Shown: positions 43,346 to 52,851, numbered from the stretch's first letter. The stretch: 57,771 nucleotides of DNA from Streptomyces sp. IMTB 2501 (GCF_001953885.1 NZ_MQUS01000043.1:1-57771), one strand, 5' to 3'. Translations and numbers: made by a program. Notes: a model not told the origin generated them from the letters alone.

Positions 43346-45604
43346 TCAGGCGTCGAGGGCGTCCGCCAGATACGGCCCGAACTCGCTCTCCAGCACCAGC
43401 CGGCCGAGCTTGCGGTACTCCCGCACCACCGCCGACACCAACTGCCGCATGGTGAGCGGTTTCTGGGACTCGGCCGCGAGATAGGCGGCGGTCACCGCGC
43501 AGGCCCGGATGGAGCCGCCGGCCAGTTCGAAGCGGTCCGCGCAGAAGCCGAGGTCCAGGTCGTCGGCGCGCGGCAGCCGGCCGCCCAGACACCGGTCCCA
43601 CAAGGCCAGCCGCTGGGCGGCGTCGGGCATGGGGAACTCCGCCACCACATCGAGCCGGCGGGTGAACGCCTCGTCCAGGTTGGCCCGGAGGTTGGTGGTC
43701 AGCACGGCGATCCCGTCGAAGGACTCCATGCGCTGCAGCAGATACGCCGACTCGATGTTGGCGTGCCGGTCGTGCGCGTCCTTGACCTCCGAACGCTTCC
43801 CGAAGATCGCGTCGGCCTCGTCGAAGAGCAGGACCGCGTTGACCGCGGACGCCTCGGTGAAGATCCGTTCCAGGTTCTTCTCGGTCTCGCCGACGTACTT
43901 GTCGACCACCGTGGAGAGATCGACCACGTACAGGTCCATGCCGAGATCGGCGGCGACCACCTCCGCGGACATGGTCTTGCCGGTGCCCGACTCGCCCGCG
44001 AACAGCGCGATCACCCCGCGTCCCCGGCCGCCGCCCGGACGCATCCGCCACTGCCCGAGCACCTGCTCGCGATGCCGGGCCCGCACGGCGAGTTCGCGCA
44101 GCCTGCGGTGGGTCGGCGCGGGCAGCACCAGGTCGTCCCAGCCGACCCCCGGCTCCACCCTGCGGGCCAGCCGCGCCAGCCCCGCGCCGTTCTGCGCGCG
44201 TACGGCGGACGTCAGGTCGTCGGGGGAGACCGGGCGGCCCGCGAGCCCGGCGGACCGCACCGCCGCGTGCGCCGCGCGGCGCAGCTGCCCGCCGTCGAGC
44301 CGGTGCGCGGCGACGGCGCGGGCGAGGGCGTAGGCGTCGGTGGCGTCGCCGCCCCGCACGGAATCATCGACGCCGCCGGTCACAGAGCCGCCAGCCCCGC
44401 CCGTCACACAGCCATCGGCATCGCCTGTCACATAGCCGTCCGCCTCGCCCTGCACGCGGCCATCGCCGTCGCCCGTCCCGGAGCCTTCGGCGTCACTCAT
44501 CCCCCAGCCGTCGGCATCGAACGTCACTGAGCCCTCGGCGTCCGCCAGGGCCAAGGCATGCCGCCAGCGCGCCGCCTGCCGCTCCGGAGAGGGCGGGGTC
44601 ACCGGAAGGACGACCGGGGTGTCGGCCGCCCACGCCGGGTCCCAGCCGTCCCTGCCGTGGGTGAACAGCGGGATGCCGCTCAGTGCCGTACACAACTCGC
44701 CGGTGGCGCGGGCTCGTTCGGCCGGCGCCGCGGGCAGTGCCTCCAGGGGTCCCAGGACGACACCGGCGCCGGTGAGGCGGGCTTCCAGCGCCGCGACCCG
44801 GGCGAGCGCGGGCACGTCGCCGGGGCGTCGGGCGAGTGCCGCCGCGTCGAGGACCAGCGCGCGCCGTCCTGCCGCGTGAAGGGCGGCCGCCGCGAGGCCC
44901 GGCGCGTCTCCGCCCCGGTCGAGCAGATGCACCAGTCCCGTTCCGGAGCGGGCGGCGCGGGCCGCTCGGTACACCTCCTCCGGCTCGGCCGTCGGGTCGG
45001 CCGCCGGCTCGCCGAGCACTCCGGCGAGTTGGGCGTCCGGCTCGGTACCGCCCAGCAGATGGGCGGTCACCCGGTCCGGCACCGCGAGCACCCGCGACAA
45101 CGCCGGCCGGTCCGGCTCGGTGACCTCCACCAGTCCGCCCGCGACCAGCGGTGCTCCCGGGGAGAGACGGAACCGGGCGGCCGACGCCGACGCGAGCCCG
45201 CACAGCTCCAGTGCCAGGGCGACCGTGGGCCGGCGGCGGGTCAGATCGTCGTTGAGGTAGCCGTAGAGACGTTCGAAGCGGGCGTCCAGGTCCGGTGCCA
45301 GCGCGATCAGCAGGAGATCGGTGTCCAGCGGGGACAGGCCGAACCGCGCGGCGAGCGTGCCGAGCGCGGACGCGGGCGGCGGGGGCAGCGGCTCGTGTCC
45401 GGGCACGTCGAGCCCGCCCGGCTCGTGCAGGATCCGCTCCACGGCCTCGGGGGAGAGGTACTGCCCGCGGTAGGGGTCGTCGGGATCGGGATCGGCGGCA
45501 CGGCGGGCCGCCACCGCGTAGCGGACCCGCTCCTCGACCAGCCGCAGTCGCGCCCACAGCGGGTCCGTGCCGGCCACCATGCCGACATCCGCGGTGTACG
45601 TCAC
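43346..45604 (-). CDS. cis15: AAA+ ATPase of the injection system (Cis15)
   Basis: The 752-residue protein has an N-terminal helical region (from LWARLRLVEERVRYAVAARR), a degenerate second P-loop-like domain, and a C-terminal AAA+ domain. That has Walker A GESGTGKT at 537-544, Walker B LLFDEADAIF at about 592, arginine-rich FTRRLD and a sensor region. Between them (about residues 353-416) is an Asp/Gly-rich octapeptide repeat not expected in the family. GTG 45604 overlaps the DUF4255 gene stop. Afp15-like ATPases are thought to assist particle assembly or maturation. It is cytoplasmic. Confidence 0.92.
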   Translation of the reverse strand: MTYTADVGMVAGTDPLWARLRLVEERVRYAVAARRAADPDPDDPYRGQYLSPEAVERILHEPGGLDVPGHEPLPPPPASALGTLAARFGLSPLDTDLLLIALAPDLDARFERLYGYLNDDLTRRRPTVALALELCGLASASAARFRLSPGAPLVAGGLVEVTEPDRPALSRVLAVPDRVTAHLLGGTEPDAQLAGVLGEPAADPTAEPEEVYRAARAARSGTGLVHLLDRGGDAPGLAAAALHAAGRRALVLDAAALARRPGDVPALARVAALEARLTGAGVVLGPLEALPAAPAERARATGELCTALSGIPLFTHGRDGWDPAWAADTPVVLPVTPPSPERQAARWRHALALADAEGSVTFDADGWGMSDAEGSGTGDGDGRVQGEADGYVTGDADGCVTGGAGGSVTGGVDDSVRGGDATDAYALARAVAAHRLDGGQLRRAAHAAVRSAGLAGRPVSPDDLTSAVRAQNGAGLARLARRVEPGVGWDDLVLPAPTHRRLRELAVRARHREQVLGQWRMRPGGGRGRGVIALFAGESGTGKTMSAEVVAADLGMDLYVVDLSTVVDKYVGETEKNLERIFTEASAVNAVLLFDEADAIFGKRSEVKDAHDRHANIESAYLLQRMESFDGIAVLTTNLRANLDEAFTRRLDVVAEFPMPDAAQRLALWDRCLGGRLPRADDLDLGFCADRFELAGGSIRACAVTAAYLAAESQKPLTMRQLVSAVVREYRKLGRLVLESEFGPYLADALDA
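44355..44546 (-). repeat. eight 24-bp tandem repeats inside the ATPase gene
   Basis: Units of exactly 24 bases begin at 44355, 44379, 44403, 44427, 44451, 44475, 44499 and 44523. On the coding strand each gives an octapeptide of the form GDADGxVT (GDADGCVT, GEADGYVT, FDADGWGM, SDAEGSGT and so on). The first unit is the most diverged. The spacing is perfect, so the frame is kept. Confidence 0.85.
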
Positions 45605-46335
45605 GGCTGGCGGCCCCCTCTGCGGCGGCGGGCCGGGGCCGGGCGCCGCTCGCGCGGACCGGCGAAACCGTCCGGCCCCGGGTCGCTCACGCCCTCGTAC
45701 CGCAGTCGGCGCCCCGGCACCGGATCCCCGTCCTGCCGCCGGTCCACCGCATCAGCGTCCTGCCGGTGATCCGTGGCACGCACCACGAGCCCCTCGGTGA
45801 CCGGCGGCGCGGCCGCCCTGCTCGCCCCGGCGAGCGGCGCGCACACGCGCACGCCGAGCGAGGCCTTCAACTCGCCGCCCAGCGCCGACCACACGTCCGA
45901 GGCGGCCGGTCCGTCCGGTCCGCCCGTCCCGGTGGTGTCCAGCGACACGGTCAGGCCCAGTTCGGCCAGCGAGCCCGTGAGCAGCCGCTCCGGCAGCGCG
46001 TCGGCGGCCACCAGCGTGGCCAGCACCTGCGACAGCAGCCGGTGCTCGTCCTGCGGGCGGCTCGCCCACGCCGTGACCAGGTACGTCAGCTCGAACCAGC
46101 GGGGCGGGGTACGCCGCGCCACCACATGTCCGTCCGCGTCGTACACCTCCCCGGCGCCGCTGCCGCGCCGGGCCGGGTCCTCCCGGATGTCGTACAGGAA
46201 CACACAGACGGTGGGGGCGTTACGGCGGGCGGCCCACTCGCGGGTCGGCGCGTCGAAGACGATCTCGACTCCGGACGCCTCCAGTCCGGACCCGGCGAGC
46301 AGTCCGCGCAGCGCCTCGTCGACCTCGTGGATCAC
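45601..46335 (-). CDS. cis16: DUF4255 protein (Cis16/Afp16-like)
   Basis: GTG 46335 overlaps the propeller gene stop (GTGA). The 244-residue protein starts MIHEVDEALRGLLAGSGL, with VEIVFDAPTREWAARRNAPT, VFLYDIREDPARRG, RWFELTYLVTAWASRPQDEH and LGVRVCAPL. This matches DUF4255 proteins, which cap the tube and sheath at the end away from the baseplate. The C-terminal 40 residues are Arg/Pro-rich and probably disordered. Confidence 0.9.
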   Translation of the reverse strand: MIHEVDEALRGLLAGSGLEASGVEIVFDAPTREWAARRNAPTVCVFLYDIREDPARRGSGAGEVYDADGHVVARRTPPRWFELTYLVTAWASRPQDEHRLLSQVLATLVAADALPERLLTGSLAELGLTVSLDTTGTGGPDGPAASDVWSALGGELKASLGVRVCAPLAGASRAAAPPVTEGLVVRATDHRQDADAVDRRQDGDPVPGRRLRYEGVSDPGPDGFAGPRERRPAPARRRRGGRQP

Positions 46336-49300
46336 CGGCGGGTCACCTCGTCCGGCGGCTGCACACTGCCGTTCACCACCAGGAAGTCGGTCTTCACCGG
46401 GGAGAATCCGGGTCCGCTCGCGGTGATCGTCCGCGGCCCCGTCTGGTCCTTGGTGAGGATGAGCAACTGGCCGATGAACGTGCCGTCCGGCCCAGGCACG
46501 GTCGGTGCCGCGGCGGCGGTGATCCCCGGCTTCCAGGTGAACCGCACCGGGACGCCCGGCGGGAAGTCCTTGCCGCGCACCGAGGTGACGAAGCCGGGCT
46601 TCCCGATCGGCGGGACGGCGACGATCCTCGGCTGCAGGATCCGCAGTGTCGTGTGCGTCCTGTTGTCGCGCGGGTCGGCGTCCGTACCGGTGGTGGTGAG
46701 GACACCGCTGACACGACCGGTCAGCGCGTGGTCGGGGGAGAGCACCACCCGTACGACGGTGGAGGTGCCCCGCGACAGGTCCGGCAGCGCGCACACCCAG
46801 TGGTCGTCGCAGCCTGGCGGCGGCCCGCCGTTCGGGATCCCGGCGGGCAGCCCGATCCGCAGCCGCAGCCCGGTCGCCAGCGCGTTACGGCCGTTGCGCA
46901 CGGTGTACGTCACCACGACCCGGCCGCCGACATAGCCCGGGTTCGGCTGGGCGGTGACCCGGACGCCGGGTCCGGCCTCCGGGGCGGGCGGTGTGGGAGG
47001 CGCCGGGGGCGTCGGCGGGGTCGGCGGGGTCGGAGGCGGGGTGGGCGGGGCGGCCTTGCGGACCGGCACCACGGTCCGGGCGGTGTTGTCGTCGGGCCGC
47101 GGGTCGATCACGCTGCCGGTGACCGACCAGTCCAGGGGCTGGTCGCCGACGGTGTTCCCGGTCACGGTGACCGTCACCGGCACGGTCGCCCCGGGCGGCA
47201 CCACCCCGATGTCACACTGCAGGGAGGCGGCGTCGCAGGTGCCGCCGGGCCGGCGGATCCGGGTGACGCTCACGCCGGCCGGCGGTGCGATGGTCAGCCG
47301 GGTGCCGGGCGAGGCGGCCGGGCCGTGGTTGACGACGTCGACGCGGATGTCGGTGGAGTGGTCGACAGTGACCGCGGGCACCGTGCCCGGGGCGTGCACG
47401 GCCAGGTCCACCGACTGCTGGACACCGGGTTCCTTCTGACGCCCCGGCAGCTCCAGGGTGAGCGCCGTCTGATGGCCGGTCCTGACGTTCAACAGATGTA
47501 GTTTTTCCGGGCAGTTGGCGGGGGTGTCGGTGCGGGAGCTGTAGACGATTCCGGTGCCGTCCGCCGTCCAGGCCGCGTCCCTTGGCTGGTGCGGGCCGGT
47601 GACCGAGGTGTCGGGCAGCTCTTGATGGCAGGCGTCGGCGGTGCCCCGCGCCGACTCGGGCAGCAGCACCCGGCAGTCGCCGCCGGACACGGAGGTGAGC
47701 ACCATGCCGTTCTGCTCGTCGACCCGGCCGCCGCCGTTCTTCCGGTTGAAGGCGATCTGCAGCCCGTCCGGCGAGAACGCGGGACTGTCGTCGATGACCG
47801 CGCAGTTGCCGGGACAGATCGCCGCGCTCAGATCGCGCTGCCGGCCGAGGTTGCTGACCGGCACGGTCCAGATGTGCTTGTTGCCGCCGTTGCCGTCGAT
47901 GGTCATGGTGCGGGTGAAGGCAAGAGTGGTCCCGTCGGAGGACCAGGTGGGCTGGGCGTCGCCGCCCGTCCGCTGCCCGGCCGGCGGCACGATCTCGTGC
48001 ACGATCGCCCCGCTCGTCGCGTCGGCGATCAGGATGCGCCCGGGACCGGAGGCGGACCCGACCCCGCCCGGCGAAGTCCGCGTGAACGCGATGTACTTGC
48101 CGTCGGGTGAAAACGTGGGGTCGGTGTCCCAGTCCCTCGGCCCGCGTCCGGCCAGCGGCATCGGCGCCGGGTTGGCGCCGTCGGCGTCCACCGTCCAGAT
48201 CCGCTCGATCCGCCCGGCGTCGCTGTCCTCGAACCGGGTCACGACGATACGGCGGCCGTCCGGCGTGTAGTTCTGCCGTTCGGTCCACGGGTCGTACCCG
48301 GAAGCCGGGTTGAACAGCGGATCCTTGGCCGGATCGGTGTTGGTGTCGGCCGCCGGGTCCTCGTTCAGGATCGTCAGTCCGAGGTCGCGCGGGTCGGCGC
48401 CGTCCATCCGGACGTCCTGGAGGGTCACCACGTGCGGACCGTGCACGCCGTCGGCCGTGTTGCTTCCCTTGGCCGAGGTGCGGTCCACCACGACGTAACC
48501 GCCGTTCGGCGGGCCGACCCACGTCGGCGTGCCGACCGCGCGGTCCTCCATGAGCACCAACTGCGGGCCGGTCGTGCGGTTCTGCACCTGGTACACATGG
48601 TCCCAGTCCCCCTCGCAGCCACAGGTGCGGTCCGGGCTGAGGAACAGCACACTCTCCCCATCGGGCAACCAGGCCGCCCCATGGGTCCGCCATCCGTTCG
48701 GGGTGCCGGTGAGCAGCGGCTGGTCGCCTGCCGGGCCGCCGGTCACCCGAAGCCGGGGGCCCGTCGAGTTGTCGGAGGCGGTGGGGGTGGAGGTGTACGC
48801 GATGAGGTCCCGGTGGGCCGCGTCGTTCACCGGGTTCCACACGGGCTCCGTCGCCCTGCTGCCGAGCGCGCCGGTCACCCGGGTCGCGGTGCCGCCGACC
48901 AGCGGCCGGACGAAGATCTGGGTCCCGAACACCGCATCGCTGTCGCAGGAGTACGCGAGGCGCTGCCCGTCCGGTGAGACGGTCGGGCTCTCCTCGTCGT
49001 ACGGCGTGTCGGTCAGCCGGGTCAGACCGGTGCCGTCGGTGCGCACCAGCCACAGGTCGCGCTGCTTCTTGCCGTTCGGGCCGCCGGGCTCCGCCGAGTC
49101 GAACACCACGGCCTTGCCGTCCGGGGCCAGCCGGGGATGCGCCGCGTCCCGGCCGCTGGTCAGCTTGCGCACCGAGCCGTCGGGGGCGCGCAGATAGATC
49201 TGGGGGTTCTTCGAGTCGCGGCGGCTCGCGAACACCATCGTGTCGCCCAGCGCCGACGGCTCGACGTCGTAGTGCGCCGGCCCCGCGCCGAACAGCGGTT

Positions 49301-49514
49301 CGCTGTCCTTGGTGTCGACCACCTTGCCGAGACTGCGATGTCCGGTGCCCGCGTACGCGATCCGGGTGGCGGAGGGCGCGGTCGCCTTCGGCTGGGCCTT
49401 TGCGCTGCTCGGCCCCGAGGCCGCCGTCACCGCGAGCAGCGGGACCAGCAGGAGCAACGACGCGCCGAATCTCCCCCGCCGGCGCTGCCCGCCGGGGCCA
49501 TCGGTGCCGTTCAC
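46332..49514 (-). CDS. secreted PD40 beta-propeller protein with DUF11/IPT-like domains, first structural-operon gene
   Basis: GTG 49514, after an AGGTGG site, gives 1060 residues. A Sec signal peptide (RRRGRFGASLLLLVPLLAVT) is followed by many PD40 propeller blades (LAPDGKAVVFDS, VSPDGQRLAYSCD, FSPDGKYIAFTR; about residues 50-690). Two DUF11-like immunoglobulin domains follow (VDLAVHAPGTVPAVTVDHST; QPNPGYVGGRVVVTYTVRN), joined by a PPTPP linker. A last IPT-like domain is near 960-1050. It overlaps Cis16 by 4 bases. A secreted protein in an injection-system operon is unexpected: it may recognise or protect the envelope, or be cargo. The start could also be 49556. Confidence 0.85.
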   Translation of the reverse strand: MNGTDGPGGQRRRGRFGASLLLLVPLLAVTAASGPSSAKAQPKATAPSATRIAYAGTGHRSLGKVVDTKDSEPLFGAGPAHYDVEPSALGDTMVFASRRDSKNPQIYLRAPDGSVRKLTSGRDAAHPRLAPDGKAVVFDSAEPGGPNGKKQRDLWLVRTDGTGLTRLTDTPYDEESPTVSPDGQRLAYSCDSDAVFGTQIFVRPLVGGTATRVTGALGSRATEPVWNPVNDAAHRDLIAYTSTPTASDNSTGPRLRVTGGPAGDQPLLTGTPNGWRTHGAAWLPDGESVLFLSPDRTCGCEGDWDHVYQVQNRTTGPQLVLMEDRAVGTPTWVGPPNGGYVVVDRTSAKGSNTADGVHGPHVVTLQDVRMDGADPRDLGLTILNEDPAADTNTDPAKDPLFNPASGYDPWTERQNYTPDGRRIVVTRFEDSDAGRIERIWTVDADGANPAPMPLAGRGPRDWDTDPTFSPDGKYIAFTRTSPGGVGSASGPGRILIADATSGAIVHEIVPPAGQRTGGDAQPTWSSDGTTLAFTRTMTIDGNGGNKHIWTVPVSNLGRQRDLSAAICPGNCAVIDDSPAFSPDGLQIAFNRKNGGGRVDEQNGMVLTSVSGGDCRVLLPESARGTADACHQELPDTSVTGPHQPRDAAWTADGTGIVYSSRTDTPANCPEKLHLLNVRTGHQTALTLELPGRQKEPGVQQSVDLAVHAPGTVPAVTVDHSTDIRVDVVNHGPAASPGTRLTIAPPAGVSVTRIRRPGGTCDAASLQCDIGVVPPGATVPVTVTVTGNTVGDQPLDWSVTGSVIDPRPDDNTARTVVPVRKAAPPTPPPTPPTPPTPPAPPTPPAPEAGPGVRVTAQPNPGYVGGRVVVTYTVRNGRNALATGLRLRIGLPAGIPNGGPPPGCDDHWVCALPDLSRGTSTVVRVVLSPDHALTGRVSGVLTTTGTDADPRDNRTHTTLRILQPRIVAVPPIGKPGFVTSVRGKDFPPGVPVRFTWKPGITAAAAPTVPGPDGTFIGQLLILTKDQTGPRTITASGPGFSPVKTDFLVVNGSVQPPDEVTRR

Positions 49515-49665
49515 GGTCCACCTCGCAGTCTCGGAACACCAGGGTCGCCCCGCCACTCTGCCTCCGCGCGCGCGGCACGCGGCAGGGCGGCGGGGCCGTG
49601 CCCGGGGGAAGCGCGGGATGCGCTTTCGGGCAGCTCCCCTGCGCCGGGCCCGAGATGACGTGATG

Positions 49666-50334
49666 TCAGATCAGTCCGTTGCGCAGGGCGTATCCGACGG
49701 CGTGCGCCCGGTTGCGCAGTTGCAGACGCGTGGTGATCTCATGCAGCACGTTCTTGACGGTCCGCTCGGAGTACGACGTCTTCTGCGCGATCTCCGCCGT
49801 GTCGAACCCCTCCGCCACCAGGCGCAGCATGTCCGCCTCGCGCGCGGTCAACGTGGACAGGGCCAGGCCGCGCGGATCGAGCGCGGAGCGCTGCAGGCTG
49901 CCGACATGGCTGAGCAGCTTGCCGAGCAGGTCGCCGGGGAGTACGCCTTCGCCGTTGGCCAGCGCGAGCACCAGGTGGAGCAGCCGGTCCTGGTCCGCCT
50001 CGGCGCGCCGCAGCACCGCCGCGACGCCGCACTCTATGACCCGCTGCAGGGCGGCGGACTCGAAGGTACCGACCACGAGTCCGGTGCGGGTGGCGGCGTT
50101 GCGCTGTAACCGCTGTAGCAGGGCGATGACTTCGTCGTCCACGGAGTCGACGATCACGAGGGACGTGCGCGCCCGATCCGCGTCGGCGCCGTCGAGCAGT
50201 TCCACCTCGGGGCGCTGGCGGAGCTGATGGATGACGCCGATGCGCAGTACGAGGTCCTGGGCGTAGACGGCGACGGAAACCCGGTGCGGGCGACCGGCGG
50301 GGCCGGTCTGATGTTCTGTCACGGAGGGGGGCAT
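49666..50334 (-). CDS. NarL/LuxR-family regulator at the head of the CIS operon
   Basis: ATG 50334 (MPPSVTEHQTG) gives 222 residues. The N-terminal receiver-like domain has LVIVDSVDDEV with an Asp at the usual place, but the acidic pair and conserved lysine are not clear, so phosphorylation is doubtful. The C-terminal LuxR helix-turn-helix has LSTLTAREADMLRLVAEGFD, AEIAQKTSYSERTVKNVLHE and RNRAHAVGYALRNGLI. It is 151 bases upstream of the propeller gene and divergent from the membrane protein at 50557. It probably controls the cluster. Confidence 0.88.
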   Translation of the reverse strand: MPPSVTEHQTGPAGRPHRVSVAVYAQDLVLRIGVIHQLRQRPEVELLDGADADRARTSLVIVDSVDDEVIALLQRLQRNAATRTGLVVGTFESAALQRVIECGVAAVLRRAEADQDRLLHLVLALANGEGVLPGDLLGKLLSHVGSLQRSALDPRGLALSTLTAREADMLRLVAEGFDTAEIAQKTSYSERTVKNVLHEITTRLQLRNRAHAVGYALRNGLI

Positions 50335-50522
50335 GGAGGTTCCTGATTCAGACGAGGGACCGAAGGGGAGCGGACGACACAGGAGCCGGGAAGAGGACGG
50401 CGGCGGTGCCCGCCGGAGGACCGCGGGCGGCACGACATGACCTCAACAAACGTGCCAATCCGAGGAGTTGACCTTGACCGTCCGGGGCAGGCCGACTGCC
50501 CGGGTGTTGCCCTCGCACCTCT

Positions 50523-50540
50523 CGTGGCCGTCCGGCCACG
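50523..50540. promoter_or_regulatory. 18-bp inverted repeat upstream of the divergent membrane protein
   Basis: CGTGGCCG and CGGCCACG are separated by TC and end 17 bases before GTG 50557. It may be an operator, possibly for the LuxR-type regulator, or an mRNA hairpin that hides the start region. No clear -10/-35 pair is visible nearby. Confidence 0.45.
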
Positions 50541-50556
50541 GTTCTACGGTCGTCGC

Positions 50557-51888
50557 GTGACGCCTTCTGCAGCCTCTTCCGGCCCTGGACTGCCCGGGCT
50601 CGACATGCCCGATGTGACGGTGACGCCTGGCGGTACCGCCTCGACCCGTCTGACCGTCCGCAACGACAGCGACATCGTCGAGGCGTACACCCTGGAAGTC
50701 GTCGGTGACTGTGCGGCCTGGGCCACCGTGGAACCCGAGCGGGTCTCCCTGTATCCCGGCACCTCCGAGACGGTGACCATCCGGCTGGACCCGCCCCGCT
50801 CGCCGGAGGTCCGCGCCGGTGATGTGCCGCTCGGCGTACGCGTGCTGCCGGCCGAGCACCCCGAAGCCGTCACCGTGCCCGAAACGACGGTGCACATCGA
50901 GGAGTTCCGCGAGCTGCGCACCGAGCTGCTCCCGCGCCGCCGTCGCGGCTGGCTGCGCGGCCGCTACCGGCTGGCGGTGCGCAACGAGGGCAACACCCCG
51001 GCCAGGATCGCCCTGACACCGGAACAGCGGGGCGAGGAGCTGCGGTTCGCGTTCACGCCCGCCGAACTTCCCCTGGAGCCGGGCGAGTCGGCGGAGACCC
51101 GGCTGCGGGTGCGCACCGGCAAACCGGTCTGGTTCGGCAAACCGGTGGTCTGGCCATTCACCGTACGTGCCACGGACACCACGGCCGCGGAGGGGACTGA
51201 GCGGCCCGGCGCCCTCGTGCGGCCGCCGCTGGAGGCCGAGTTCGTCCAGATCCCGATCTTCCCCAAGTGGCTGCTGGCGGTCCTCGCGGCCCTGATCGCG
51301 CTGCTGCTGGCCTGGTTCGCGCTGGTCCGCCCGGCGGTGCGGAGCGCCGCCAAGCAGGCCGCCGACGAGGTGGTCCAGCCGCGCCCCACACCCGGCGGAC
51401 AGGGCAACGGACAGTCTCCGGGCACCGGTTCCGGAGGCGGGACGGGCACGGGTACCCAGCAGGGCGGCCGGGGTACGACGGCGGGCACCGGCGGCGGCTC
51501 CGGCGGGAGCGGTGTGGAGTCCGGAGTCGGCCAGCAGAGCTCGACCACGATCGACGTACAGACGTCCGGCGGTCAGGACAAGACCGGGATCTATGTGGTG
51601 CCGAAGGGCAAGGTGTTCGGGATCACGGACATCGTGGTCGCCAACTTCCAGGGCGACGAGGGCCTCATGACCATCACCTTCGGCGACCGGAAGATCACCA
51701 CGATCGCCCTGGAGACCTTCCGCAATCAGGACTACCACTGGGTCACCCCCATCAAGATCCCCGAGGACGCCAAGGTCACCATGAAGGTGACATGTGCGAA
51801 GCCCGGTACTCCGGCGACCGGCCGGCAGGCGCAGCAGTGTCATGAGGTCCTGAACGTCAGTGGCGTACTCAGCGACATCACCCGGTGA
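50557..51888 (+). CDS. single-pass membrane protein with beta-sandwich domains, CIS-linked
   Basis: GTG 50557 is chosen because the upstream frame crosses a palindrome and looks non-coding. The 443-residue protein has two Ig-like domains (MPDVTVTPGGTASTRLTVRN, YTLEVVGDCAAWATVEPERV; LRGRYRLAVRNEGNTPARIA) facing the cytoplasm. One membrane segment follows (about 237-257), then a Gly/Thr/Ser linker and a C-terminal beta domain (about 325-443, IYVVPKGKVFGITDIVVANF) outside. Similar streptomycete proteins are loosely called hydrolytic, but I see no catalytic motif. It may form a membrane dock for the particle; this is inference. Confidence 0.82.
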   Translation: MTPSAASSGPGLPGLDMPDVTVTPGGTASTRLTVRNDSDIVEAYTLEVVGDCAAWATVEPERVSLYPGTSETVTIRLDPPRSPEVRAGDVPLGVRVLPAEHPEAVTVPETTVHIEEFRELRTELLPRRRRGWLRGRYRLAVRNEGNTPARIALTPEQRGEELRFAFTPAELPLEPGESAETRLRVRTGKPVWFGKPVVWPFTVRATDTTAAEGTERPGALVRPPLEAEFVQIPIFPKWLLAVLAALIALLLAWFALVRPAVRSAAKQAADEVVQPRPTPGGQGNGQSPGTGSGGGTGTGTQQGGRGTTAGTGGGSGGSGVESGVGQQSSTTIDVQTSGGQDKTGIYVVPKGKVFGITDIVVANFQGDEGLMTITFGDRKITTIALETFRNQDYHWVTPIKIPEDAKVTMKVTCAKPGTPATGRQAQQCHEVLNVSGVLSDITR

Positions 51889-51945
51889 CATCGCCCCCTC
51901 GAACATCGTTCGCCCTGCTGGGTGCGATCGGAAGAGGAGAGTCCG

Positions 51946-51969
51946 ACTCCGTCCGAAAACCGACGGAGT
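51946..51969. terminator. hairpin downstream of the membrane protein gene
   Basis: ACTCCGTC (51946-51953) and GACGGAGT (51962-51969) pair over an 8-base loop, 58 bases after the stop at 51888. No T-run follows. It is a likely factor-independent terminator of the actinobacterial type. The remaining 51970-52155 shows no gene. Confidence 0.5.
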
Positions 51970-52155
51970 GTTGGATGTAACCGACACATTTCACGACGCG
52001 TCGGGAGCCCGGAATCACGGGTGCGCACGGACACCGTCCGGACGGCCGGACATCAACTGCCGTGCAGAAATGGCCGGTTAGCGCACCCGACGTCATGGCT
52101 TGCGGCTGCGAAGGCGCCCCGTCGGGAGGTCAGGGCGTGACCGGCCGGCCCGGTG

Positions 52156-52800
52156 CTATCCGCCGTCCGCCGTCCGCAGGACCGTGAACGCCTCGTCCAG
52201 CAGCGTGGCGTAGTCCTCGACCTTGCGCGCGCCGGTCTCCGCGCCGCCCCGTGTGTGCATGAGCAGGGCGCCGCGCACGGCGCCGACGGCGGCCCGGGCC
52301 AGGACGGAGGCGCGCAGTGCGCGTCGGCGGGCCGGTTCCTCGGGGTCGTGCGCGGCGAAGCGTTCGGCCAGCGCGTCGCTGATGCCGTCCTCGAAATCGG
52401 TCAGGACATGCGTGCGCCGGGTCCGGCCGGTCAGTGCCCGAGGCGGTGCGCCCACGAAGAGGATGGCGAGCCCGCCGTCGAGCCGGCCCGCTGCCGCCAG
52501 CAGGCTGTTGTGGACGGCGGTGAGGGGCGGTTCGCCGGCCGGCCGGCGCAGGATCTCCTGCGCGACCAGGGGGACGAAGTCCAGGATCTCGGCGAAGACG
52601 AGGTCTTCCTTCGAGGGGAAGTACCGGAAGAACGTGCGCTCCGTGACGCCGGCCTCCGCGGCGATGTCCTTGACCGTCGTCTCCTGGTAGCCGCGCTCGG
52701 CGAACATGCGGGTCGCCGTGTGGAGCAGGGTGCGCCGCGTGGCGGCCTTCTTCCGGTCCCGCCGCCCCAGCTCCGGCTCCTGTGTCCCCTGCTCGCTCAC
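52156..52800 (-). CDS. TetR-family repressor
   Basis: GTG 52800 gives 214 residues. The N-terminal helix-turn-helix is RDRKKAATRRTLLHTATRMF, AERGYQETTVKDIAAEAGVT and ERTFFRYFPSKEDLVF. The C-terminal ligand domain is helical (AVHNSLLAAAGRL, RALRASVLARAAVGAVRGAL). It is divergent from an MMPL transporter gene, and two palindromes with TGTCA half-sites lie between. It most likely represses the transporter and itself, released by an exported compound. Confidence 0.93.
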   Translation of the reverse strand: MSEQGTQEPELGRRDRKKAATRRTLLHTATRMFAERGYQETTVKDIAAEAGVTERTFFRYFPSKEDLVFAEILDFVPLVAQEILRRPAGEPPLTAVHNSLLAAAGRLDGGLAILFVGAPPRALTGRTRRTHVLTDFEDGISDALAERFAAHDPEEPARRRALRASVLARAAVGAVRGALLMHTRGGAETGARKVEDYATLLDEAFTVLRTADGG

Positions 52801-52851
52801 GGGATCATCCTGCCACGCTCCGCACGAGCCGGGTTTGACGTGAGCATGAAG

